64,000 nucleotides of DNA from Pseudomonas cichorii (GTDB lineage: Bacteria > Pseudomonadota > Gammaproteobacteria > Pseudomonadales > Pseudomonadaceae), in contig NZ_RBRE01000013.1 in NCBI RefSeq assembly GCF_003700275.1, forward strand, positions 99,796 to 163,795, given 5' to 3'. How positions within the stretch are numbered: position 1 is the stretch's first letter; every line of letters begins with the position of its first letter. Positions 50,497 to 59,179 of the stretch are shown here, piece by piece. Position numbers and translations under genes: made by a program. Below the pieces are notes generated by a model. The model saw only the letters and a list, made by a program, of their open reading frames with translations. It did no database searches and was not told the origin of the DNA.

Positions 50497-51414
50497 TCAG
50501 CCCTTGCCCCCCAACCCACCAATCACCTGATCAATATTGCCCTGCAGTTCAGTCAGCGGATCCTCACCATCGATCCCTAGCACCAGCAACTTGCTGCCCG
50601 CCTCAGCAACCGCGGCCTTCACCGATTCCGGCGGCTGTCGATGCTCCAGCACCAACGCCACATCGTTATCCTTGAGCGTCGCGGTCAGCTTTTGCAGAGC
50701 CTCAGGCGTCCACTGCTCATCCGTGAGCACCTGAGTGTCGATCAGCTCCAGATTCAGGCCACTGATCAAATAACCGAAGCGGTCCGACAGGCTCACCACA
50801 CTCAGATTATCGGCGCTGGCCAGACTGGCTTCGCTGGCAGCACTGAGCTTGAGCAATTGTTGCTTGAGGGCTGCCAGATTGGCTTCGATACGTGGCTTGG
50901 CGGCCGGAGCCAGACGCACCAGGTCGGCGGCCATCACATCGGCCATGCGTCCCAGGTTATTACTGGCCAGCCATGGCTGACTGTGCAAACCATCCGCACC
51001 TTGTCCTGCTTGCAGGGCGATACCCGGCAAGCTGCCATCCACCGGGCGGGCCGCGTCGATTTCGACGATGCGGATATTGCTGCGTCGGGCATTGGGGTAG
51101 AGCGGGTCATCGGCCCAGATCGAGCGCAACCCGATCACTGCATCGGCCTCGACACTCAATTTGCGCAGTGCTTCCGCGCCACGGCCCGTGAAATAGGCGG
51201 TCTGGCGTGAACCCGGCAGGTTGGCTGCCGCTGCACGCTCCAGCACCACGCCGCTGTCCTTGAGCAGAATCTGCCCCAGGCCATAAGTGATGGGCAGGCT
51301 GGCCAGGACCCGAATCGGTTCCTGGCTGGCACTTTTGGTTTCGGCGGCTTGCAGGCTATTACTGAACAGACCGGTGAGGGCCAGGGCGAGAGTCAAGGTA
51401 CGCAGAGTAGACAT
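50497..51414 (-). CDS. fpvF: Periplasmic binding protein FpvF
   Basis: 305 residues with a Sec signal peptide (LTLALALTGLFSNSLQA-AE). It belongs to the ZnuA-like cluster A-I binding proteins, with a GADGLHSQPWLASNNLGRMADVMA stretch resembling the metal-site loop and VVSLSDRFGYLISGLNLELID. In P. aeruginosa FpvC and FpvF bind each other, pyoverdine and iron in the periplasm during recycling. Last gene of the fpv operon, beginning directly at the fpvE stop. Confidence 0.88.
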   Translation of the reverse strand: MSTLRTLTLALALTGLFSNSLQAAETKSASQEPIRVLASLPITYGLGQILLKDSGVVLERAAAANLPGSRQTAYFTGRGAEALRKLSVEADAVIGLRSIWADDPLYPNARRSNIRIVEIDAARPVDGSLPGIALQAGQGADGLHSQPWLASNNLGRMADVMAADLVRLAPAAKPRIEANLAALKQQLLKLSAASEASLASADNLSVVSLSDRFGYLISGLNLELIDTQVLTDEQWTPEALQKLTATLKDNDVALVLEHRQPPESVKAAVAEAGSKLLVLGIDGEDPLTELQGNIDQVIGGLGGKG

Positions 51415-52314
51415 TTATCCGATATTCCCTTTGAGGCTTGGCACTGTGCCGCGAGCGACTGCGGCCAGGGCGAAGGCGATACCCGCCACCAGAATGATCG
51501 CCGCGCCGGACGGAACCGGCAGGTCGAAGACGATCGGCAGCAGGATCCCGCACAAGGTGCTGACGGTGGCGATGGCGACCGAAATCCAGAAGAAACCTTT
51601 GAGCGACTGGCTCAGCAAGCGCGCAGCGGCTGCCGGAATCACCAGCAAGGCACCGACCAGAATCGCGCCGATGACTTTCACGGCGGCCACGGTAATCAGG
51701 GTCACCAGAATCACGAACAGGTAATCCAGAGTCTTGACCGCCACCCCGCGCACGGCGGCCAGTTGCGGGTTGAAACTGGCCAGCATGATACGGTTGTAGA
51801 GCGGCAGGCTCAGGCCCATGACCAGTGAGCCGACAATCAGCAGCACCAGCAGGTCATTGCCGTTGACGGTCAGCACCGAGCCGAACAGGACGTTTTCCAG
51901 GATGTGCACGTTGATCTTGCCAGCCAGGATCAGCAACAGGCTGGCGCCCAGGGCCAGGGAGACCGACAGGAACACGCCGATCAGGGTGTCCGGTGCCAGG
52001 CCGGTGCGGTTGCGCAGGTAGTTGAGCACGATGCCGAACAGCAGGCAGTAACCGAACAGGCTGCCATAAGGGCCGGTGTAGGGTTCGCCGAGCAGGATGC
52101 CGATGGCCACTCCGGTCAGTGCAGCATGGCCCACGGCTTCGGAGAAGAACGCGAAGCGCTTGACCACCACCAGCGTCCCCAGGCCACCCAGCACCGGGCC
52201 GATCAGCAGGCCGGCGAGCAGGGCGTTGACCACGAAACCATAGGCCAAGGCTTCTGGCAGGTAGCCGGATGAAGCCAGGCCCTGAATGAACAGGCGAAAG
52301 CTTTCGTAATCCAT
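51415..52314 (-). CDS. fpvE: ABC transporter permease FpvE
   Basis: 299 residues with about eight hydrophobic segments and the ZnuB-type pattern (AFFSEAVGHAALTGVAIG; VGALLVIPAAAARLL). Inner-membrane channel of the FpvCDEF system that takes up iron released from pyoverdine. The ATG overlaps the fpvD stop by one base (TGATG). Confidence 0.9.
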   Translation of the reverse strand: MDYESFRLFIQGLASSGYLPEALAYGFVVNALLAGLLIGPVLGGLGTLVVVKRFAFFSEAVGHAALTGVAIGILLGEPYTGPYGSLFGYCLLFGIVLNYLRNRTGLAPDTLIGVFLSVSLALGASLLLILAGKINVHILENVLFGSVLTVNGNDLLVLLIVGSLVMGLSLPLYNRIMLASFNPQLAAVRGVAVKTLDYLFVILVTLITVAAVKVIGAILVGALLVIPAAAARLLSQSLKGFFWISVAIATVSTLCGILLPIVFDLPVPSGAAIILVAGIAFALAAVARGTVPSLKGNIG

Positions 52315-53063
52315 CACGCAGCACTCCCGGTTCGTGGATGGGCGGAGAACAGCGTCAGCAGTCGCTCGGGTGTCAGGGCACTGTGTGCCGGTTCATCGAA
52401 CAGCACGCGGCGATTAAGCCCGGTGACCTGATCGGCCAGGCGCTTGACGGCTTCCAGATCGTGCTCGATCCACAGCACCGTGATGCCTGCCTGACGCCAG
52501 TCGCCGAGCAGGCGCTCGAAGACCTGGATGCCGGCTTCATCGAGGGCCGACATCGGCTCGTCCAGTACCAGCAGTTGCGGTGCCGGAATCAAACCCTGGG
52601 CCAGCAGTACACGCTGGCGTTCGCCACCGGACAGTGCGCCCATGCGCCGCTTGCGTTTGTCCTGCATGCCGACACGCTCCAGCGCGTCGCCAATCGCTGC
52701 AGCGTAATGCCGGGACAGACCAAGAAACGCCGGGCGGCGCTGGCACATGGCAGCCATGAAGTCGTCGACGGTCATCGGCAGGCCTCGATCGAACTCCAGG
52801 GCCTGGGGTACGTAACCGATCAGGCCGGGAGCTGCTGGCCATTGAAGGCTGAGCTGGCCCTGATGCGGCATCTGGCCAAGCATGGTCTTGATCAGCGAGC
52901 TTTTGCCGCCGCCGTTCGGCCCGACCAGCGCATGGATGCTGCCAGCTCGCACATTGAAGTTGATGCGGTCGAGAATGGTGGTGCGTCCCAGCGTCAGGCT
53001 GACATCGGCAAACTCGATTCCCGGCCCACGGCTGGCGAGGGAGATCTGTTCGGCAGCGGTCAT
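52314..53063 (-). CDS. fpvD: ABC transporter ATPase FpvD
   Basis: 249 residues. Walker A GPNGGGKSSL, signature [15 protein letters not shown], Walker B LLVLDEPMSALDEAG, and switch His in WIEHDLEAVKRLAD. Energises the FpvE permease. Overlaps fpvC by 4 bases. Confidence 0.92.
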   Translation of the reverse strand: MTAAEQISLASRGPGIEFADVSLTLGRTTILDRINFNVRAGSIHALVGPNGGGKSSLIKTMLGQMPHQGQLSLQWPAAPGLIGYVPQALEFDRGLPMTVDDFMAAMCQRRPAFLGLSRHYAAAIGDALERVGMQDKRKRRMGALSGGERQRVLLAQGLIPAPQLLVLDEPMSALDEAGIQVFERLLGDWRQAGITVLWIEHDLEAVKRLADQVTGLNRRVLFDEPAHSALTPERLLTLFSAHPRTGSAA

Positions 53064-53989
53064 GCGCCTGCCTCCTGAATGGCCCGGACTACGGTGTCCA
53101 GGTTGCCTTTCATTTCCTTCTCGTACTTGTCGGCGCTGTATTCGCCATAGGAAATGTGTGACAGCGGGTAGAGCTTGACCCCGGACTCACGCTGGATGGT
53201 ATCGACGTAGGTGGACGGGAAATCCATCTCCGAGAAAATCACTTTCACGTCCAGCTCGCGCAGTTGGTCGATGGTTTTCTTCAACTGGCTTGGGCTCGGT
53301 TCGATGCCATGGGCGGGCTCGACTACGGCAGTGACTTCCAGGCCGAACTCGCGCAGCAGGTAGTCGTAAGCCGCATGCACGGTGGCGACTCGCAGGTCGG
53401 CATTCGGTGCCTTGGTCAGTTTGGCCAGGGCGTCGGCACGCATCTGCCGCAGACGTTTGCCGTAGGCGCGGGCATTGGCGCTGTAGGCCTTGGCGTTGTC
53501 CGGGTCGAGCTTGCCCAGTTCGCGGGCAATGTTGTTGACCTGGGCAATGGACGCGCTGATCGACAGGAAGGTATGCGGGTTGACCACCTTGCCGGCGCCA
53601 CGTGCCGCAATCCCGGTGGCGGCCAGCAGCGGTACATCGGCGTTGGCTTCGATGGTTGCGATATCCGGTTTTTCGCTGGCTTCGATCATGCGGTCGGCAA
53701 AGTCGTCATGGCCCACACCGTTGAGCACCACCACGTCCAGCGAACCGATGCGCTTGATGTCTTCGGCGCGGGGTTCATAGGCGTGGGGGTTGAACCCGGC
53801 AGGAATCAGCGGCACCACTTCGGCTTTGTCGCCGACGATATTGCTGACATAGCTGTAGTAAGGATGCAGGGTGATGCCGATGCGCAGGCGCTTGGCCGGA
53901 TCGGCATTGGCCAGTGGCGCGAGTAGCGTGGCGAACAGGCCAACCAGTACGACGCGCAGCAATGGACGGCGTTTCAATGAAATAGGCAT
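53060..53989 (-). CDS. fpvC: Periplasmic metal-binding protein FpvC
   Basis: 309 residues. Signal peptide ending PLANA-DP. ZnuA/adhesin-type fold: GITLHPYYSYVSNIVGDKAEV, GFNPHAYEPRAEDI, the NPHTFLSISASIAQV loop, VATVHAAYDYLLREFGLEV and IFSEMDFPSTYVDTI supply the usual metal ligands (His, His, Glu/Asp). In P. aeruginosa FpvC receives Fe2+ stripped from ferripyoverdine. Start at the ATG; the TTG two codons earlier has no better site. Confidence 0.92.
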   Translation of the reverse strand: MPISLKRRPLLRVVLVGLFATLLAPLANADPAKRLRIGITLHPYYSYVSNIVGDKAEVVPLIPAGFNPHAYEPRAEDIKRIGSLDVVVLNGVGHDDFADRMIEASEKPDIATIEANADVPLLAATGIAARGAGKVVNPHTFLSISASIAQVNNIARELGKLDPDNAKAYSANARAYGKRLRQMRADALAKLTKAPNADLRVATVHAAYDYLLREFGLEVTAVVEPAHGIEPSPSQLKKTIDQLRELDVKVIFSEMDFPSTYVDTIQRESGVKLYPLSHISYGEYSADKYEKEMKGNLDTVVRAIQEAGA

Positions 53990-54024
53990 GGGCAAGCGGT
54001 CTTCTTTTCAGTGAATGCGTGGGT

Positions 54025-54597
54025 TCAGTGTCGATGCTCGCGGGTGACTCCGGCATCGAATTGCGCGACGACCTCTTGCCAGCCTGCGCTGATCAGGGCC
54101 TTGTCGCTGAGGTCGGTCGGTGCGGTCGCAGAAGCACTGCGGGTGATCCAGATATCGGCCTGCTGTTGGTCACCAGCTTCGATGCGCAGCAGAAACGAGC
54201 CGGCGACCGTCGGTGCCTGACTCAGGCCCAGATAGGAATGCTCGAGCATTTGCCAGGCATGATTGCCGCGGCTGACGGAGCTGGCGTCCCGGGCAAAAGG
54301 CGCAAAGCCTTCTTCATCCAGTTGTTGTGGGGTTACCGGAGTATGTTGCTCCTGGGTCAGCAGCCGCACTTCGTCGAGGGTCACCCGCAGGTCGGCGTAA
54401 ATGCCTTGCTCGGCGGCGCTCAGGTCGCGACGGGCATCCAGTTGATGGCTGGCGACTGTTTCTGCTTCATGCTTTTCACCGCGCAGGCCCACCACCGTGG
54501 CGGCAACGCTCAGGATCAACAGGCACAACAGCAGCACGTAAAGGGTTTCATGGCCGGCACCGGCCGGTCGGACGATCTGTCGGGTCGGGCTGCTCAT
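54025..54597 (-). CDS. fpvK: FpvK-like membrane-anchored protein
   Basis: 190 residues: a short cytoplasmic start, one membrane helix (ETLYVLLLCLLILSVAATVVGL, about 17-38) and a periplasmic domain of about 150 residues with no Cys. It corresponds to PA2406 (FpvK) of the fpvGHJK-CDEF operon. Part of the inner-membrane apparatus that reduces iron in ferripyoverdine. Overlaps fpvJ by 4 bases. Confidence 0.82.
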   Translation of the reverse strand: MSSPTRQIVRPAGAGHETLYVLLLCLLILSVAATVVGLRGEKHEAETVASHQLDARRDLSAAEQGIYADLRVTLDEVRLLTQEQHTPVTPQQLDEEGFAPFARDASSVSRGNHAWQMLEHSYLGLSQAPTVAGSFLLRIEAGDQQQADIWITRSASATAPTDLSDKALISAGWQEVVAQFDAGVTREHRH

Positions 54598-54932
54598 GGG
54601 GCCTCGATATCGGCTTGGTCGATTTCCACGACATGGCCCGGGCCTGCATCGAACAGAACGTAGAACTCGGCGGAAGGGCGTTTGAAGGTCAGGGTCGAAT
54701 CCTCCCCCAGCTTGCCGGGCACCAGAATGGTTTCGTCATAGCCGATGACGTCCAGGGTCACGCCCGGTGCGCCGCTGCCATCGGAAAAGCCCCCGGTGCA
54801 GCGAATCTGCTCGCTGTCGATCTGTTTGCACTCGCACATCGGGTTGTGCGCCAGGGCATTGCCGGCAAATGCGGCGCCCAGCAGGAACAGGCCGCCAGCA
54901 GTCAACCGGCGCAGTGAGAAGCGTACGATCAT
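54594..54932 (-). CDS. fpvJ: FpvJ-like small periplasmic protein
   Basis: 112 residues. Signal peptide (LTAGGLFLLGAAFAGNALA-HN) then HNPMCECKQIDSEQIRCTGGFSDGSGAPG, with three Cys close together and an N-terminal His after cleavage, suggesting metal or thiol chemistry. Corresponds to PA2405 (FpvJ). The ATG sits in an ATGA overlap with fpvH. Confidence 0.85.
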   Translation of the reverse strand: MIVRFSLRRLTAGGLFLLGAAFAGNALAHNPMCECKQIDSEQIRCTGGFSDGSGAPGVTLDVIGYDETILVPGKLGEDSTLTFKRPSAEFYVLFDAGPGHVVEIDQADIEAP

Positions 54933-55471
54933 TTTGTGGCTCCTTGTTTTTTCAGCCAGGCTACGGTCGTAGGAGAGGCTTGTTGCAGAGGAATGGAGGT
55001 CTGGTGCACGGAGCCGTCCCAACCTTCCATGGTGATCCACAGGTCAAGGTCGGGATCGGTGTTTTCCGGGATCTGCATGAACGCAGTCATGCGATAGGCC
55101 ACGCCAAAAAAGATCACCCCGGCGGTACGCAGGCTGCGGGGCTTGCCGATGCGCAGGTAAGTCGCCTTGACCTGATCGGCGCAGCGCTCGCACAGCGAGG
55201 CGTTGAAGTTTTTCATGTAGCCGGAAGCCCCGGAAAAGATTGGTGCTTCCGTGCGCTCTTCGGCCAGTTTCATGCTCCATGGGCCAACCTGGACTTCGCC
55301 AATGTCTCGCTGCCCAAGACCCTGATCGCCACGGGACAGGGCGTTATCGGCGAAATACTTGGGCATGAAACCCAGCGGTATCAGCACCAGCAGGATGTTG
55401 ATGTGGAATCGCCATTTCTTCCAGATCTGGCCCAGGGTCGAAACAGGTGGTGCGGTTACGGCCTTGCTCAC
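54929..55471 (-). CDS. fpvH: FpvH-like membrane protein
   Basis: 180 residues. One membrane helix near residues 22-40 (FHINILLVLIPLGFMPKYF) and a periplasmic domain with a CERC motif near residue 93 and EVQVGPWSMKLAEE. Corresponds to PA2404 (FpvH), which works with the FpvG reductase. Overlaps fpvG by 4 bases. Confidence 0.85.
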   Translation of the reverse strand: MSKAVTAPPVSTLGQIWKKWRFHINILLVLIPLGFMPKYFADNALSRGDQGLGQRDIGEVQVGPWSMKLAEERTEAPIFSGASGYMKNFNASLCERCADQVKATYLRIGKPRSLRTAGVIFFGVAYRMTAFMQIPENTDPDLDLWITMEGWDGSVHQTSIPLQQASPTTVAWLKKQGATK

Positions 55472-56688
55472 AGGTTGTTCTCCGGAATCTCGGTGGCCAG
55501 GGTCGGTCGCGATGGCTGGGGGGTTCTGCTGGCAGCCTTTTCGGTCTTGGCGTCGCGCTTCAGGGCGTTGAGGGTGGCCAGTGCCGTGCGTTTGCTCCAG
55601 ATCAGCAGGCCGCTGAGGACCATCATGCTCAGCAGCAGACCGAAGAAGGCCCAGATCAGCTTGATCCAGATCCCGCCGAAGTCGCCGGTATGCAGGGGGC
55701 GCATGGATTCGGTGACGAACTCCAGCTTGTTGCGGTCCGACAGCAAGTGCGAAGTGGCAATCTCGCCGCTGTACGGGTTGATCTCGGCGGTCTGGTACAT
55801 CAACGGATACCAGCTGCGGCCCCCGACCTCCATGTTGCTGTAGGCATTGCTCGGCGGGCTGATGAAGCTGGCGTCGAGGCCGGGAATCCGTTGCCGGGCG
55901 ATCTCGATGGCCTTGTCCAGGCTGATGGTCGGGGCAGGGCTGCCGTCAGCGGTAAGAGGCACACTGCTGTGGGGAATGATGGAAGCCGCTTGGGATTTGC
56001 TGGAAATGCTGATCTGGTTATCCCAGAGCAGGGCCTGGATCAGGAACCAGGTGCCGGTGATGGAGATGACGGCAATGAACCAGATCGACCAGATGCCGCT
56101 CAGCCGGTGAAAGTCGCCCCAGAAGATTCGTGCACCCTGCCTGAGGCGCAGCGTGGGCTTGAGGAAGCCTTTCCAGAACTTCTTGTAGACCATCAGCCCG
56201 GTGATCAACGAAACCAGCAACGGCAGGCCGAGGAACGACACCAGATACCAGCCCCAGGAATAGCCATTGGTGAAGGGCACCAGCCACCAGCCGTGCAGGG
56301 CGCGGGTGAAACGCCGGAAGTCGAACGAAGGCGTGACGCCCTGGATAAGGCCGGTGTACGGATTCACGTAGGCAGGTACGGAGCGCCCGTCGGGGTAGGT
56401 CACGTTGACGCTCAGGGCGAAATACTCGCCGTCCGGCTGCATCATCGTACCGATAATCAGGTTCGGTTCGTTACGCTCTATCGTCGCCCGGATCTGCTCG
56501 AAGCTCAGGCGTTGCGCATCGTCTGATGGCTTGACTGCGCGCATTTCCGGGTTGGCCAGCCACATGATTTCCTTGCTGACCACTGCCAGGGTTCCGGTAA
56601 CGCACACGATCAGCACGAAAAACCAGATCGGCAACGCCAGCCAGCTGTGGACGAGAAACCAGATTTTTGAGCGGGACTTCTTGGACAT
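55468..56688 (-). CDS. fpvG: PepSY-domain inner-membrane ferripyoverdine reductase FpvG
   Basis: 406 residues, PepSY-TM family. The first helix follows KIWFLVHSWLALPIWFFVLIVCVTGTLAV, PepSY periplasmic domains follow, with further helices near residues 175, 235 and 350-370; conserved His residues in the first, second and fourth helices may bind haem. FpvG reduces Fe3+ in ferripyoverdine. Start at MSKKSRSKIW, first gene of an eight-gene operon with overlapping or tightly spaced reading frames. A Fur-like box lies upstream. Confidence 0.9.
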   Translation of the reverse strand: MSKKSRSKIWFLVHSWLALPIWFFVLIVCVTGTLAVVSKEIMWLANPEMRAVKPSDDAQRLSFEQIRATIERNEPNLIIGTMMQPDGEYFALSVNVTYPDGRSVPAYVNPYTGLIQGVTPSFDFRRFTRALHGWWLVPFTNGYSWGWYLVSFLGLPLLVSLITGLMVYKKFWKGFLKPTLRLRQGARIFWGDFHRLSGIWSIWFIAVISITGTWFLIQALLWDNQISISSKSQAASIIPHSSVPLTADGSPAPTISLDKAIEIARQRIPGLDASFISPPSNAYSNMEVGGRSWYPLMYQTAEINPYSGEIATSHLLSDRNKLEFVTESMRPLHTGDFGGIWIKLIWAFFGLLLSMMVLSGLLIWSKRTALATLNALKRDAKTEKAASRTPQPSRPTLATEIPENNL

Positions 56689-56804
56689 GAATAAACGGTC
56701 TCGATTCACGGTGTGGAGCTGCGCCTTCAGGGATGGCCAGACTCTTTGGTGTAAAAAACGGTCATGGCTTTTTGCCGATGCTGCCGCTGCATTCAATAAA
56801 GACG

Positions 56805-56823
56805 AATGAGAATGTAAATGATG
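56805..56823 (-). promoter_or_regulatory. Possible Fur box upstream of fpvG
   Basis: AATGAGAATG followed by a weaker second half (AAATGATG) resembles Pseudomonas Fur boxes. It lies about 120 bases before fpvG. No iron-starvation box with correct spacing was found on the minus strand here. Confidence 0.4.
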
Positions 56824-56898
56824 TAATTATTCCTTTAGTTTAAATGAAAGAAAATGTTTCAGGTTGCCCCGGTGTGCAGCCTTTCTGCCGGAAAAACC

Positions 56899-56922
56899 TA
56901 ATTTTCAGGCAACCGGATACGT
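56899..56922 (+). promoter_or_regulatory. PvdS-dependent (iron-starvation) promoter of the SyrP-like gene
   Basis: CTAATT, exactly 16 bases, CGT: the same variant seen before pvdG, 70 bases upstream of the start codon. Confidence 0.75.
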
Positions 56923-56991
56923 TAAATCAGGACGTCGGTGTTGCGTCAGGCCGTTGGGGCTCGGACGCTTTGCCATCAAGGGAGAGTCATC

Positions 56992-57975
56992 ATGAGTCAT
57001 ACATTGAGTTTGAATATCCGGCCATTGCAGGCTGGAGCCGGTAGCTTGCCCATGCTGGTCGAGGCTCCCGAGCCGGGCCTGGATCTGATGGAAGCCCTCG
57101 GTCAGTTCAAACCACTGGTTGCCGAGCACCTGTATCGCAGTGGCGGGATCCTGTTTCGCGGCTTCAATGTCGGGGGGGCCGAAGCATTCCGTGAATTCGC
57201 CGCCGGGTTCGGCGACCCGTTGCTCAACTATGAGTTCGGCTCCACGCCGCGCAGCAACGTGACCAAAGGCGTCTACACCTCCACCGAATACCCGGCCCAC
57301 CAGAGCATTCCCCTGCACAACGAGCAGGCCTACACCCTGGAATGGCCGATGCGTATCTGGTTCTACAGCATGATCGCTGCGCAAACCGGCGGTGAAACTC
57401 CCATTGCCGACAGCCGTGAAATCTATCGCCGGATCCCTGCACGGATTCGTGAGCGCTTCGTCGACAAGAAGCTGATGTACGTGCGCAACTTCGGCAATGG
57501 CCTGGATGTGGACTGGAGCCAGGTGTTCAACACCGAGGACGAAAGCGTCGTCGAAGCCTACTGCCGGGCCCACAACATTCAATGTGAATGGAAAGACGAT
57601 GGTGAACTGCGCACCCGGCAGATCTGCCAGGCGGTCGCACGTCATCCGGTGACCCAGGACATGGTGTGGTTCAACCAGGCGCATCTGTTCCACATTTCCA
57701 ACCTGCAGCCGGAAGTGCGTGAAACCCTGCTCGATGTGGTGGATGAAGAAGACCTGCCGCGCAACGTCTACTATGGCGACGGCTCGGCCATCGAAGAAAG
57801 CCTGCTGGATGAGGTTCGTGGTGTGCTCGATGAGTGCACGGTCAGCTTTCCGTGGCTGGAAAACGATGTCCTGATGCTCGACAACATGCTCTCGGCCCAC
57901 GCCCGCTCGCCGTTTACCGGCAAGCGCAAGGTGGTGGTTGCCATGGCGCAGGGGCATTCCGAATCAGGCAGGTGA
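56992..57975 (+). CDS. SyrP-like Fe(II)/2-oxoglutarate hydroxylase (aspartyl beta-hydroxylase)
   Basis: 327 residues, TauD family. Iron ligands His109 and Glu111 in LHNEQAY and distal His303 in MLSAHARSPF, with a 2-oxoglutarate-binding Arg just after. The HxE rather than HxD pair is typical of SyrP-type enzymes. It probably hydroxylates Asp on an NRPS carrier, giving the beta-hydroxyaspartate found in P. syringae-type pyoverdines that binds iron. GGGAGAG precedes the ATG. It is the last pyoverdine gene before the secretion cassette. Confidence 0.88.
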   Translation: MSHTLSLNIRPLQAGAGSLPMLVEAPEPGLDLMEALGQFKPLVAEHLYRSGGILFRGFNVGGAEAFREFAAGFGDPLLNYEFGSTPRSNVTKGVYTSTEYPAHQSIPLHNEQAYTLEWPMRIWFYSMIAAQTGGETPIADSREIYRRIPARIRERFVDKKLMYVRNFGNGLDVDWSQVFNTEDESVVEAYCRAHNIQCEWKDDGELRTRQICQAVARHPVTQDMVWFNQAHLFHISNLQPEVRETLLDVVDEEDLPRNVYYGDGSAIEESLLDEVRGVLDECTVSFPWLENDVLMLDNMLSAHARSPFTGKRKVVVAMAQGHSESGR

Positions 57976-57990
57976 TGGCGTTTTTTTCAT

Positions 57991-58745
57991 TCAGCCCTGA
58001 TCGGCGTCAGGACCCGAGATGAAATCTTCAGCCTTGGGCGTCGCCTGAATGCCCTTGGCTTCCTGAGCGCAGCCACTTTACTTACAAACCCTGATCAAGG
58101 ATGACTTGATGACATACGGTTGCTGTCGCCAGGCATGGTGCTGAACTTGCGACGCAGCCAGAGCAGGCCATAGCAGCCAACCGTGCTCATGAAATACAGA
58201 AAGGTGCCTGCCCAGAAGGCAATGTGCATTTCGCTACCGCCCCAGAGGGTGCCTTTCAGTCCTAGAAGGAGGTTGGCGTAGAGGGTGAGCCCGAAAATTT
58301 GAATGATATGAATGGCTTTGTTTCCTGACACATAAAGAGCCAGTGAGCCCACCATCAAGGCAGCCGATATGGCGGCTAACAGGTTGATGGTTTCAGCTGC
58401 AAGGTTCCCGTATTCCAGGCCAAGAATTGCCGAATAGAAGGTTCCCATCCCCCAAAGCGCCCATACAAAGAGAAAACTGAACGTTTTGAATACAAAGAGC
58501 AGGTCCGTGAGGTTGCTGGGGGGCTGAAGTTGCCGGTGATGTGTGTCGCAACCCGCTTCCGGTCTTTTACCGGACTCTTCCAGTGGAAGGGTGATTTGCG
58601 AGACAGGCTCAAGGCCAGCGTGATTGCCAGAGGCACAAGAGTTATCGAACGGATGGTTGATAGCCCTGAGCTGTGGCGCAGGAGTTTTATGGTCGTCGCT
58701 GCGCGAGGCATTGGCGCAATAGTGGGTCTTCTTGTCTGTGGTCAT
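57991..58745 (-). pseudogene. Third copy of the putative immunity gene, internally deleted
   Basis: An open frame of 216 codons (stop at 58095) matches the N-terminal half of the intact copy: AGLEPVSQITLPLEE, FVWALWGMGTFY and LKGTLWGGSEMHIAFWAGTFLYFM align throughout four membrane helices. After LLWLRR it departs and stops. About 25 bases beyond, in another frame, the C-terminal end of the family returns (AQEAKGIQATPKAEDF) and ends at its own stop. Roughly 155 codons of the soluble C-domain are missing. The truncated membrane half could still be made. Confidence 0.78.
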
Positions 58746-58749
58746 GTTT

Positions 58750-59179
58750 TCACTTGTCGTAATGAGGGAGCAGACGGAGGTCCCTGCCGTGGATATGGCT
58801 TGAATCCCCTTGGCTTCCTGAGTGCTGTACCAGGCTTCGATAGTCAGCTCTTCGCTCAAGAGTGAGTTGAGGACGCACGGTGGTCGTTGCCATTGGTAGA
58901 GTTGCAATTGCGTGTTCAGGTTCCTTTTTTCGAGGTTTCCAGCCATGAGCGGTCGTGTCGCGTGCGCCCACAGACTTTTGGCGGGTGCTGCCGCTTGGGC
59001 GTCAGATGGCGTTTCTGTTCCGCTATCTTCGGGTCGGGAAAGGGCATATCCAGTCCTGTAGGTTGGCTCGTTGTCGTCCTGACAATTGAAAGTGCCATGC
59101 AATCAGCGTAGACAAGCAAAGCCGATTTTGCCCACGGAGATAGTGTGGTAATGGCGCAGGAGTGGTGCATGCCGGTCAT
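58750..59179 (-). pseudogene. Second copy of the putative immunity gene, C-terminal frameshifted fragment
   Basis: Similarity to the last 110 or so residues of the intact copy is spread over three frames: PFPDPKIAEQKRHL in one, LNTQLQLYQWQRPPCVL and LLSEELTIEAWYSTQEAKGIQ in the second, and LLPHYDK with the normal stop in the third. At least two frameshifts are needed. The membrane half is absent. It sits directly after the stop of the intact copy, and its own stop is 4 bases before the third copy. Confidence 0.75.

Noticed and set aside
50497..53989. Zinc uptake system (znuABC) reading of the ABC genes
   Set aside because: The proteins are ZnuA/B/C-like, but the order with fpvG-fpvK and the pyoverdine setting match the ferripyoverdine-recycling FpvCDEF system, and no Zur-type context is present.
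58095..59102. A single 335-residue protein spanning both remnants
   Set aside because: Its first 119 residues match the C-terminus of the intact immunity copy and the rest matches the N-terminus of that family, so the frame is a chance read-through across two decayed units; the natural start is the ATG at 58745.
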